6,169 bases of DNA, from positions 1-6,169 of the forward strand of contig JAEXXR010000557.1 of the NCBI GenBank assembly GCA_023405705.1, given 5' to 3'. The stretch comes from Actinomycetes bacterium. Lineage in GTDB: Bacteria; Actinomycetota; Thermoleophilia; Solirubrobacterales; Solirubrobacteraceae. The position numbers and the translations under genes were made by a program. Below the pieces are notes generated by a model, which saw only the letters and a list, made by a program, of their open reading frames with translations, was not told the origin of the DNA and did not search any database. Below are positions 1-5,711 of the stretch, piece after piece (the first letter of the stretch is position 1; each line of letters begins with the position of its first letter).

Positions 1-437
1 TCGTCGGAGAAGGCGGCGGTCGCGTCCTCCCAGCGGGCGCGCCAGCGGGTCCGCTTCTCGGCCAGCAGCTCGCGGCCGGAGGGGGTCAGCGAGACGACGA
101 CGACGCGGCGGTCGGCGGCGTCGCGGCGGCGCTCGACCATCCCCTTCTCCTCCAGCTGGTCGAGCAGGGCGGTGACGCTGGCGGGGGTGAGGTCGGCCGC
201 TCTGGCGAGCTGACCGGCGGTCACCTCCTCGGCGTCGTCGAGCATCACGAGTGCGCGCACCTGCGCGTAGGAGAGCGCGCCGGGGCGCTGCGGGTCGCGG
301 CTGCGCAGCCGCCGCTCGGCGGCGAGCAGGTCGCCCGAGGCGGCGCGCAGCTCGTGGGCGAGCTGCGCACGGTCGGCGGGTCCGCCGGGATCGGCGGGGC
401 TGCCATGACCGGGGCCGGCGGCTGCGGCGGCGCTCAT
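1..437 (-). CDS. MarR-family transcriptional regulator (C-terminus cut by window start)
   Basis: A winged helix-turn-helix repressor, probably controlling the exporter operon it belongs to. The 145 visible residues start MSAAAAAGPGHGS, a flexible Ala/Gly/Pro leader of about 20 residues. The MarR fold follows: helix LSYAQVRALVMLDD (56-69), the HTH TAGQLARAADLTPASVTALLDQLEEKGMVERR (about 73-104) and the wing DAADRRVVVVSLTPSGREL (106-124), which holds the family's conserved D-x-R-type wing. The C-terminal dimerisation helix (EKRTRWRARWEDATAAFSD) is just beginning at the window edge, so some tens of residues are missing. The start ATG overlaps the exporter stop in an ATGA, and GGAG about 11 bases upstream could serve as a ribosome site, so the two genes look translationally coupled. 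That the protein binds the palindrome at 1945-1966 is inference. Family assignment is secure; the ligand is unknown. Confidence 0.93.
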   Translation of the reverse strand, partial: MSAAAAAGPGHGSPADPGGPADRAQLAHELRAASGDLLAAERRLRSRDPQRPGALSYAQVRALVMLDDAEEVTAGQLARAADLTPASVTALLDQLEEKGMVERRRDAADRRVVVVSLTPSGRELLAEKRTRWRARWEDATAAFSD

Positions 438-1927
438 ACGAGCTCGGGCTCCAGCTCGGCGACGGCCTCCGGCGGGATCTGCGTCGCGCCCCTCTCGGCG
501 CGGGCGCGGCGCTCGATCACCGTCAGCAGGATCGTCGGGAGCAGCGCGACGACGGTCACCGCCAGCACCAGCAGGTAGGTCTCGCCGAAGGCGTCGGCGG
601 CGGCCGCGGGGGTCGCGGCCGGGCCGCCGGCGTCGGCGAGCTTGCTGGAGAGCGCGACCGACAGGATCGCCGTGCCGACCGAGCCGCCGACGCGCTGGAG
701 CACGTTCAGCTGCGGGGTCGCGTGGTTGATCTGGTCGGGCCGCAGGACCGAGAAGGCCGCGGTCATCGACGGCATCATCGACATGCCGATGCCGAAGCCG
801 CGCAGCACCATCGCGAAGCCGAGCAGGACGAACGAGGTCTCGGCGCCGATCAGCACGAACGGGACCGTCGTGACGATCGTGACGACGCCGCCGATCAGCG
901 CGGTCATGCCGCCGCCGAGGCGCTCGGTCGCGCGGCCGGAGAGGGCCATCGCGATCGCCGCGCCGACGCCCTGCGGGATCAGCAGCAGGCCGGTCTGGAC
1001 GGCGTCCTGGCCGCGCACCGTCTGGAAGTAGAGCGGCATCAGGATCATCGCGCCGAACAGCGCGGCGCCGAGGCAGAAGGTCGTCAGCGAGGCGGCCGTG
1101 AACGCCTTGTTGGCGAACAGCCGCACGTCGAGCAGCGGTCTCGGGATCCGCAGCGCGCGCAGCACGAAGAGGGCGATCAGCACGAGACCGGCGCCGGCGG
1201 GCAGCAGCACCCGCTCGTCGAGCAGGCTGCCGGCGACGCCGCTCTCGGCGAGGCCGTAGGTGACGCCTACGAGCCCGGTCGCGACGAGCACGAGCCCGAG
1301 CGCGTCGAGCCTGCCGGCGGCGGGCGAGCCGCTGTCGCGCGGCAGCAGCTTGACGGCGGCGACGACCGCCGCGATCCCGACGGGCAGGTTGATGAAGAAG
1401 ATCCACTCCCAGCCGGCGTGCTCGATCAGCAGGCCGCCGAGCGTCGGGCCGAAGACCGGCGCGAGGATGATCGGGACGCCGATCGCGCTCATGATCCGCG
1501 GCAGGTTCTGCGGGCCGGCGGCCTTGACGAGGATCATCTGGCCGATCGGGGCGAGCATGCCGCCGCCGAGGCCCTGCAGGACGCGCGCGGCGATCAGCGT
1601 CTCCGAGTTCCACGCCAGGCCGCACAGCAGCGAGCCGAGCGTGAAGAGGACGAGCGAGGCGATGTAGAGCTTCTTCGCGCTGTAGCGGGTCGCGGCCCAG
1701 CCGGTGACGGGGATCACTGCGGCGAGCGCGAGCATGTAGCCGGTCACGATCCACTGGATCTGGTCCAGGGAGGCGTTCAGCTCGATCGAGAGGTCCTCGA
1801 GCGCGACGTTGACGATCGTCGTGTCGAGGACCGACATGATCATGCCGAGGATCACGACGATGGCGATCGGCCAGACGTGCGCGGGCACGCCGGCGCGGCC
1901 GGGCGGGGTGGTGGTGGATTCGGTCAT
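434..1927 (-). CDS. EmrB-like MFS drug exporter, DHA2 family (14 TM)
   Basis: An inner-membrane H+-coupled multidrug exporter of 497 residues, the normal length for the DHA2 (EmrB/QacA) family with 14 membrane helices. The first helix (about 19-40) ends in motif D1, LDTTIVNVAL, with membrane Asp35. Motif A (76-86, GWAATRYSAKK) lacks the usual Asp and Gly, as EmrB itself does, which points to the EmrB branch rather than QacA. RVLQGLGGG (115-123) is motif B. GVPIILAPVFGPTLGG (150-165) is a full antiporter motif C with the GP pair, and GWEWIFFINLPVGI (172-185) is typical of the family. The soluble tail ends in AELEPELV. The ATG is chosen because homologues start about 20 residues before the first helix; only a weak AGG ribosome site precedes it. 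It is the first gene of an operon with the overlapping MarR gene and diverges from the Bcr/CflA gene. No EmrA-type adaptor is present. The substrate cannot be predicted. Confidence 0.95.
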   Translation of the reverse strand: MTESTTTPPGRAGVPAHVWPIAIVVILGMIMSVLDTTIVNVALEDLSIELNASLDQIQWIVTGYMLALAAVIPVTGWAATRYSAKKLYIASLVLFTLGSLLCGLAWNSETLIAARVLQGLGGGMLAPIGQMILVKAAGPQNLPRIMSAIGVPIILAPVFGPTLGGLLIEHAGWEWIFFINLPVGIAAVVAAVKLLPRDSGSPAAGRLDALGLVLVATGLVGVTYGLAESGVAGSLLDERVLLPAGAGLVLIALFVLRALRIPRPLLDVRLFANKAFTAASLTTFCLGAALFGAMILMPLYFQTVRGQDAVQTGLLLIPQGVGAAIAMALSGRATERLGGGMTALIGGVVTIVTTVPFVLIGAETSFVLLGFAMVLRGFGIGMSMMPSMTAAFSVLRPDQINHATPQLNVLQRVGGSVGTAILSVALSSKLADAGGPAATPAAAADAFGETYLLVLAVTVVALLPTILLTVIERRARAERGATQIPPEAVAELEPELV

Positions 1928-1944
1928 CGGGGCCTGACGCTTGG

Positions 1945-1966
1945 AATCTTTCGGTACCGAAAGATT
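1945..1966. promoter_or_regulatory. perfect 22-bp palindrome, probable repressor operator
   Basis: The left arm AATCTTTCGGT (1945-1955) is the exact reverse complement of the right arm ACCGAAAGATT (1956-1966), with no spacer. It is A/T-richer than its surroundings. It lies 18 bp upstream of the exporter ATG and covers the end of the presumed -10 element and the presumed transcription start, the classic place for a repressor operator. The best candidate binder is the MarR protein of the same operon, but this is inferred from position only. A TetR-type protein could also use such a site. Confidence 0.7.
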
Positions 1967-1991
1967 AGAACACGAACCTTTTGACGTCGAA
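1964..1991 (-). promoter_or_regulatory. candidate promoter of the EmrB-like/MarR operon
   Basis: Reading the minus strand, a -35-like TTCGAC (1991-1986) and a -10-like TCTAAT (1969-1964) are separated by 16 bp. This is one of the few A/T-richer stretches in the window. Transcription would start near 1957, inside the palindrome, leaving a leader of about 30 bases before the ATG at 1927. The promoter was assigned by eye and not by a trained model. Confidence 0.5.
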
Positions 1992-2007
1992 TGTGATCTG
2001 AGTCACA
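1992..2007. promoter_or_regulatory. CRP/GlxR-type binding box
   Basis: TGTGATCTGAGTCACA matches the CRP-family consensus TGTGA-N6-TCACA at all ten defined positions, and the flanks (AA before, C after) are compatible. It is centred at about 1999.5, directly upstream of the -35-like hexamer of the minus-strand promoter. That is about 42 bp upstream of its presumed start, the spacing of class II CRP activation. It could also act on the divergent Bcr/CflA gene. No CRP-family regulator is encoded in the window. Confidence 0.6.
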
Positions 2008-2029
2008 CGAGGGCGGTGCGTGCCGGACG

Positions 2030-2070
2030 TGTCGTCGTTCGTGTCCCGTTATGGGACACAAACGACGACA
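2030..2070. repeat. 41-bp near-perfect inverted repeat before the Bcr/CflA gene
   Basis: The left arm (2030-2047, TGTCGTCGTTCGTGTCCC) pairs with the right arm (2053-2070, GGGACACAAACGACGACA) with one mismatch (C2040 against A2060) and a 5-base centre GTTAT. The inner part GTGTCCC-N5-GGGACAC is a typical 19-bp dyad for a dimeric repressor. It ends 8 bp before the chosen ATG of the plus-strand gene, so it may be an operator over the promoter or start region. If transcribed, it would form a very stable 5' hairpin that could hide the ribosome site. Which role is real cannot be told from sequence. Confidence 0.65.
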
Positions 2071-2078
2071 GCGCGAGC

Positions 2079-3308
2079 ATGCCCGGCCGGCTACCGTCCT
2101 TCGCCGTGGCTCGCGAGCTCCCACGCCAGCGCACGCTCGTCGTCGCGCTCGGGGCGCTGACCGCCTTCGGGCCGCTGTCGCTCGACATGTACCTGCCGGG
2201 CCTGCCGCAGCTGGCCGGCGATCTCGGCAGCTCGGCGGCGACGGCGCAGCTGACGCTGACGGCATGCATGCTCGGGCTCGCCGCCGGCCAGCTGCTCGCC
2301 GGACCGCTCAGCGACGCGCGCGGCCGCCGCCGGCCGCTGCTGATCGGCCTCGCGCTCTACGCGCTCGCCTCGGCGCTGTGCGCGCTGGCGCCGTCGATCT
2401 GGGCGCTGCTGCCGCTGCGCTTCCTGCAGGGCGCGGCCGGGGCGGCCGGCATCGTGATCGCGCGCGCGGTCGTGCGCGACCTGCACGAGGGAGAGGCGGC
2501 CGCCCGCTTCTTCGCGCTGCTGGTGCTCGTCAACGGCCTCGCGCCGATCGTCGCGCCGATCGCGGGCGGGCAGCTGCTGGCCGTCACCGACTGGCGCGGG
2601 GTCTTCTGGGTGCTGGCGGCGATCGGCGTCGCGCTGCTGCTCGTCGGGTGGCGGCTCGTGCCGGAGACGCTGCCGACGGCGCACCGCCACGGCGGCGGGC
2701 TCCGGGCGACGACCGGCGTCTTCGGCCGCCTGCTGCGCGACCGCTTCTTCGTCGGCTGCACGCTGGCGCAGGGCCTCGGCGCCGCGATGATGTTCTGCTA
2801 CATCGCCGGCTCGCCGTTCGTGCTGCAGGAGATCCACGGGCTTTCCGAGCAGCAGTTCAGCGTCGTCTTCGCCGTCAACGCGCTCGGGATCGTCCTGTTC
2901 GCGCAGATCAGCGCGCGGCTGGTGGGGCGGACGGGGCCGCGGCGGCTGGTGGCGGCCGGTTTGTGGATCGGCCTCACGGGCGCGGCGGCGCTGCTGCTCG
3001 CGGTGCTTGCGGGCGCCGGCTTGGCGGCGATCCTCCCGGCCTTCTTCGCGATCGTCGCCTCGCTCGGGCTCGTCGGGCCCAACGCGACGGCGCTCGCGCT
3101 GTCGGGCGACCCGGCGATCGCCGGCAGCGCCTCGGCGCTGCTGGGGCTGTCGCAGTACGCCTTCGGCGCGGCGCTCGCGCCGCTGGCGGGGATCGGCGGC
3201 GCCGACACGGCGCTGCCGCTGGCGCTGACGGTCGCGGCGCTGGGCGTCGCCTCGGTCGCGGCGTTCGGGTTGCTGACGCGACAGCGCGAGCCCTCGGCCG
3301 ATCGCTGA
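2079..3308 (+). CDS. Bcr/CflA-family MFS drug exporter (DHA1, 12 TM)
   Basis: An inner-membrane drug:H+ antiporter of the group that includes E. coli Bcr (bicyclomycin) and CflA/CmlA (chloramphenicol), 409 residues from ATG 2079, the usual length. The N-terminal helix carries the family signature LSLDMYLPGLPQLAGDL (34-49). Motif A is GPLSDARGRRRPLL (75-88), with Asp79 and Arg81 intact. RFLQGAAGAAGIVIARAVVRD (114-134) is the conserved Bcr helix 4, APIVAPIAGGQLL (155-167) is helix 5 with the Pro/Gly pattern, WRLVPETLP (191-199) ends the first half, and GLVGPNATALAL (329-340) is typical of helix 10. The start is uncertain: GTG 2106 would give 400 residues and fits homologue N-termini equally well, and neither has a clear Shine-Dalgarno. 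Translation from farther upstream would cross the inverted repeat and operators and is unlikely. It stands alone on its strand, divergent from the EmrB-like operon and convergent with the TetR gene. The substrate is unknown. Confidence 0.94.
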   Translation: MPGRLPSFAVARELPRQRTLVVALGALTAFGPLSLDMYLPGLPQLAGDLGSSAATAQLTLTACMLGLAAGQLLAGPLSDARGRRRPLLIGLALYALASALCALAPSIWALLPLRFLQGAAGAAGIVIARAVVRDLHEGEAAARFFALLVLVNGLAPIVAPIAGGQLLAVTDWRGVFWVLAAIGVALLLVGWRLVPETLPTAHRHGGGLRATTGVFGRLLRDRFFVGCTLAQGLGAAMMFCYIAGSPFVLQEIHGLSEQQFSVVFAVNALGIVLFAQISARLVGRTGPRRLVAAGLWIGLTGAAALLLAVLAGAGLAAILPAFFAIVASLGLVGPNATALALSGDPAIAGSASALLGLSQYAFGAALAPLAGIGGADTALPLALTVAALGVASVAAFGLLTRQREPSADR

Positions 3309-3314
3309 CTCGCG

Positions 3315-3342
3315 CGGGAAGGGGCGCTTTTGCGCATTCCCG
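3315..3342 (+). terminator. imperfect hairpin after the Bcr/CflA stop, possible terminator
   Basis: Outer arms CGGGAA (3315-3320) and TTCCCG (3337-3342) enclose an inner stem GCGC-TTTT-GCGC (3324-3335), with an unpaired GGG on the left and a single A on the right. It begins 6 bp after the Bcr/CflA stop codon. There is no T-tract after the hairpin, so efficiency is doubtful, though U-less hairpins are common in high-GC actinobacteria. Confidence 0.45.
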
Positions 3343-3379
3343 GCGTGTGGGGTGGGGCGCTCGCGACGCGGGTGCGGTG

Positions 3380-3394
3380 CTCCGCGACGCGGAG
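3380..3394 (-). terminator. short hairpin after the TetR stop, weak terminator candidate
   Basis: CTCCGC-GAC-GCGGAG forms a 6-bp perfect GC stem with a 3-base loop, 11 bp beyond the end of the TetR gene in its direction of transcription. No T-tract follows. It sits inside the second of two direct copies of CGCGACGCGG (3362-3371 and 3383-3392), so its symmetry may be incidental. Confidence 0.3.
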
Positions 3395-3405
3395 GGCCGC
3401 CCGCG

Positions 3406-4059
3406 TTACTTGCAGGCGTCGCTGAGGATGTCGGGCCCGGGCGGGCCCGGCTGCAGCGGAACGGCGCCGTCGGCGCGCAGGCCGTCGAGGACGACGCCGA
3501 GGTAGCGGCGCCACAGGTCGGGCGTCGCGTTGCCGAAGCGCTCCATCGTCGTGCCGATCGCGGAGGCGAGCACGGGGATGTCCTCGGCGGTGACGTCGCG
3601 GCGCAGCACGCCGGCTTCGCGGCCGCGGGCGAGGATCGCCTCGACGCCCGCGAGCATCTCGTCGCCGAGCGCTCTGATCCGCGGGTCGGCCTGCAGGTCG
3701 GGCTTCGTCGCCTGGCCGATGCAGCGGTCGCAGGCGGTCTGCTCGACGATCCGCTCCATCAGCAGCGCGAAGGCCGTCCACGGGTCGGGCTCGTCGAGCG
3801 CGGCGCGCAGGTTGGCCCGCATCTCCGACGCACGCTCCAGCACGACCTCGACCTCGAGGTCGAGCTTGGTCGGGAAGTGGCGGAAGAGCGTCCCGGTCCC
3901 GACGCCGGCGCGTCTGGCGATCGCCGCCACGCCGACGTCGAAGCCCTCCTCGGCGAAGGCCGCCGAGGCCGCGGCGAGGACGCGCTCGCGATTGCGTCTC
4001 GCGTCCGCGCGCAGCGTCCGCTGCGCTTCGCCGCTGGTTGTCGTGTCGACGGTCGCCAT
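3406..4059 (-). CDS. TetR/AcrR-family transcriptional repressor
   Basis: A 217-residue one-component repressor, typical length for the family. The DNA-binding domain spans about 18-75: RNRERVLAAASAAFAEEGFDVGVAAIARRAGVGTGTLFRHFPTK. The HTH is about 42-61 and the recognition helix GVGTGTLFRHF is canonical. The ligand/dimer domain includes TMERFG and WRRYLGVVLDGLRADGA (about 171-200), as in TetR proteins with the SBI-like C-terminal domain. There are three cysteines: Cys110 and Cys113 in a CDRC pair and Cys216 next to the end. The gene follows the DHA2 exporter on the same strand after 48 bp and is probably co-transcribed. That gap also holds a TATCGT (4081-4076) that could be a -10, but no good -35. 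The obvious target is the operator cluster at 5611-5669 (inference). No strong Shine-Dalgarno is seen; ATG 4059 fits the family N-terminus. Confidence 0.93.
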   Translation of the reverse strand: MATVDTTTSGEAQRTLRADARRNRERVLAAASAAFAEEGFDVGVAAIARRAGVGTGTLFRHFPTKLDLEVEVVLERASEMRANLRAALDEPDPWTAFALLMERIVEQTACDRCIGQATKPDLQADPRIRALGDEMLAGVEAILARGREAGVLRRDVTAEDIPVLASAIGTTMERFGNATPDLWRRYLGVVLDGLRADGAVPLQPGPPGPDILSDACK

Positions 4060-4107
4060 GGCGTGTCCGTGTTCGACGATACCCGGGTCCGCTCCTCTGA
4101 CGCGGGG

Positions 4108-5586
4108 CTAATGCGCCATCTGCACCTGGCCGGCCTCCGCCGCGTTGATCGACGCGACGTCCTTTCTGCGGATCAGCAGGGCGATCGCGACCGCCCCGGC
4201 GGCGATGAAGATCGCGCCGATCAGGAACGCGAGGTGGTAGCCGTCGACCAGCGCGCCGACCGGGTTGGAGCCGTCCGCGATCAGGTTGTCGGTCCGCGAC
4301 GCGGCGAGCGTCGAGAGGATCGAGAGGCCGAGCGCGCCGCCGATCTGCTGCGAGGTGTTGAAGAGGCCGGAGGCCAGGCCTGCGTCCTCGGCCTCGACGT
4401 TCGTCGTCGCCAGGAGCGTCAGCGGGACGAACGTGTTGCCCATGCCGATCGACATCACGATCACGGCCGGCAGCAGCTGCGTCACGTAGTTGCCGTCCGC
4501 GGTGATGCGGGTCATCAGCAGCAGGCCGATCGCGGCGAGCGCAAGGCCGAAGAGGATCTGCGCGCGCACGCCGATCCGGGGGATCAGCTGCTGGGCGGCG
4601 ACCGAGCCGGCGATGATGCCGACGGTGAACGGCAGGAAGGCGAGGCCGGCCTTCAGCGGCGAGTAGCCCATCACCTCCTGCACGTAGATCGTCGCGAAGA
4701 AGAACATCGCGAACATGCCGCCGGCGACGACGAGCATCACGCCGTTGGAGGTCGACAGCGATCGGGTCTTGAAGATCCCGAGCCGCACGAGCGGGTCCTT
4801 GTGGCGGGTCTCGACGAGGACGAACGCGACCAGCAGGATCACGCCGAGCGCGCCGAAGCCGAGCGTCGCGGCCGAGCCCCAGCCGTCCTCACCGGCCTTG
4901 ACGATCGCGTAGACGAGCGAGACGAGGCCGCCGGTCACCAGCAGCGCGCCGGCGACGTCGAAGCTCTGCCCGCTGATCTCGCCCTTCGACTCCGGGATCA
5001 GTCTCAGCGAGAAGAGGAACGCGCCGACGCCGATCGGGACGTTGACGATGAAGATCCACTCCCACGACAGCGACTCGGTCAGGAAGCCGCCGAGCAGGAG
5101 GCCGAAGGCCGAGCCGGAGGCCGCGATCGCGCCCCAGACGGCGAGCGCCTTCGTGCGCTCGGCGCCGTCGGCGAAGGTGGTCATGATGATCGACAGCGCG
5201 GCGGGGGAAACGAGCGCGGCGCCGAGCCCCTGGAGGGCGCGGAAGGCGATCAGCATCCCCTGCGAGGTCGACAGCGCGCACAGCGCGGAGGCGACGCTGA
5301 ACAGCACGACGCCCGCGAGGAAGACGCGCTTGCGGCCGAACAGGTCGGCGGCGCGGCCGCCGAGCAGGAGGAAGCCGCCGAAGAGCAGCGTGTAGGAGTT
5401 GATGATCCAGGCGAGGTTGCCCGGGCTGAAGTTGAGGTCTGCCTGTATGGAGGGCAGTGCGACGTTCACGATCGTCGCGTCGAGCACCACCATGAACTGG
5501 GCGAGGCAGACGAGCACGAGCACGACCCAGCGGTTCGTCTCCGAGCTCGTGGCCTGCGCGGATGCGGCTGGGGCCTGTGTTGACAT
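4108..5586 (-). CDS. QacA/LfrA-like MFS drug exporter, DHA2 family (14 TM)
   Basis: An inner-membrane drug:H+ antiporter of 492 residues with about 14 helices. After an Ala/Ser/Thr-rich tail of about 19 residues, helix 1 carries motif D1, LDATIVNVALPSIQADL (35-51), with Asp36. Motif A is complete, GRAADLFGRKR (77-87), unlike the EmrB-like paralogue at 434-1927. Motif B is FRALQGLGAAL (115-125), and SWEWIFIVNVPIGVGAF (174-190) is typical. Motif C is degenerate: GSAFGLLLGG (158-167) has Leu where the antiporter GP pair would have Pro, a form I believe is common in actinobacterial DHA2 proteins. ATG 5586 is chosen because it precedes a normal-length tail and has AGGA 5-8 bases upstream. An in-frame ATG at 5688 would translate through the operator region into sequence unlike the family. 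It is the first gene of the exporter-TetR pair. The substrate is unknown. Confidence 0.95.
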   Translation of the reverse strand: MSTQAPAASAQATSSETNRWVVLVLVCLAQFMVVLDATIVNVALPSIQADLNFSPGNLAWIINSYTLLFGGFLLLGGRAADLFGRKRVFLAGVVLFSVASALCALSTSQGMLIAFRALQGLGAALVSPAALSIIMTTFADGAERTKALAVWGAIAASGSAFGLLLGGFLTESLSWEWIFIVNVPIGVGAFLFSLRLIPESKGEISGQSFDVAGALLVTGGLVSLVYAIVKAGEDGWGSAATLGFGALGVILLVAFVLVETRHKDPLVRLGIFKTRSLSTSNGVMLVVAGGMFAMFFFATIYVQEVMGYSPLKAGLAFLPFTVGIIAGSVAAQQLIPRIGVRAQILFGLALAAIGLLLMTRITADGNYVTQLLPAVIVMSIGMGNTFVPLTLLATTNVEAEDAGLASGLFNTSQQIGGALGLSILSTLAASRTDNLIADGSNPVGALVDGYHLAFLIGAIFIAAGAVAIALLIRRKDVASINAAEAGQVQMAH

Positions 5587-5610
5587 GCGTCCTGTTCCGT
5601 CCCTTGAAGT

Positions 5611-5632
5611 AACCGGAGTGAGCGATCCGGTT
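5611..5632. promoter_or_regulatory. inverted repeat AACCGGA-N8-TCCGGTT, probable TetR operator
   Basis: Seven-base perfect arms (5611-5617 and 5626-5632) are separated by 8 bp, 25 bp upstream of the DHA2 ATG and over its presumed start point. A third copy of the half-site, TCCGGTTA, lies at 5662-5669 in the same orientation as the right arm, 36 bp away. With the outer TAACCGGAG (5610-5618) it forms a 9-bp inverted pair with CTCCGGTTA (5661-5669). Recurrence of one half-site within 60 bp supports a protein-binding cluster. Assignment to the co-encoded TetR protein is inference. Confidence 0.6.
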
Positions 5633-5636
5633 GGGC

Positions 5637-5645
5637 AAGGTAGCA
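5637..5645 (-). promoter_or_regulatory. candidate extended -10 promoter for the DHA2/TetR pair
   Basis: The minus strand reads TGC-TACCTT (5645-5637): a TANNNT-type -10 preceded by the TGN extension, with no recognisable -35 at the usual distance (CGGAGC there). Transcription would start near 5630, inside the inverted repeat at 5611-5632, leaving a leader of about 44 bases. Assigned by eye. Confidence 0.4.
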
Positions 5646-5650
5646 CAAGG

Positions 5651-5664
5651 GGAGCGCGCGCTCC
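5651..5664. repeat. perfect 14-bp GC palindrome in the divergent promoter region
   Basis: GGAGCGC (5651-5657) is the exact reverse complement of GCGCTCC (5658-5664). It overlaps the third TCCGGTT half-site by three bases and lies between the promoter of the DHA2/TetR pair and the small plus-strand gene. In such GC-rich DNA a 14-bp palindrome of G and C is only mildly surprising, so a regulatory role is possible but not shown. Confidence 0.35.
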
Positions 5665-5711
5665 GGTTAGCGTTGTGTGAAGAAGCATCCCGCGGCGGGC
5701 ACGCTCCTGCC

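Noticed and set aside
251..1984. Long plus-strand open frame (577 codons) opposite the EmrB-like exporter
   Set aside because: Its translation is low-complexity Arg/Ala/Gly/Asp/Glu sequence, the typical antisense shadow of a GC-rich gene, while the minus strand encodes a clear MFS protein with all motifs.
1941..2078. Upstream TTG start extending the Bcr/CflA protein by 46 residues
   Set aside because: The extension would translate through the 22-bp palindrome, the CRP-type box and the 41-bp inverted repeat; its sequence has no membrane helix and family members start shortly before the LSLDMYLP helix.
2051..3505. Overlapping plus- and minus-strand frames across the Bcr/CflA gene (including 2091-2837 and 2798-3781 on minus)
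   Set aside because: All are Arg/Ala-rich shadows of the Bcr/CflA reading frame, and one also overlaps the TetR gene; none shows family motifs.
4061..4075. CGTGTCC near the TetR start, resembling part of the 41-bp inverted repeat
   Set aside because: Only seven bases are shared and there is no matching inverted arm, so a shared operator is not supported.
3352..5583. Very long plus-strand open frame (743 codons) opposite the TetR and DHA2 genes
   Set aside because: It spans two convincing minus-strand genes and their intergenic gap and reads as charged low-complexity sequence without any domain; it is open only because stop codons are rare in GC-rich DNA.
5587..5688. Upstream ATG (5688) extending the DHA2 exporter by 34 residues
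   Set aside because: It would read through the half-site cluster and presumed promoter; ATG 5586 has AGGA upstream and gives a normal DHA2 N-terminus.
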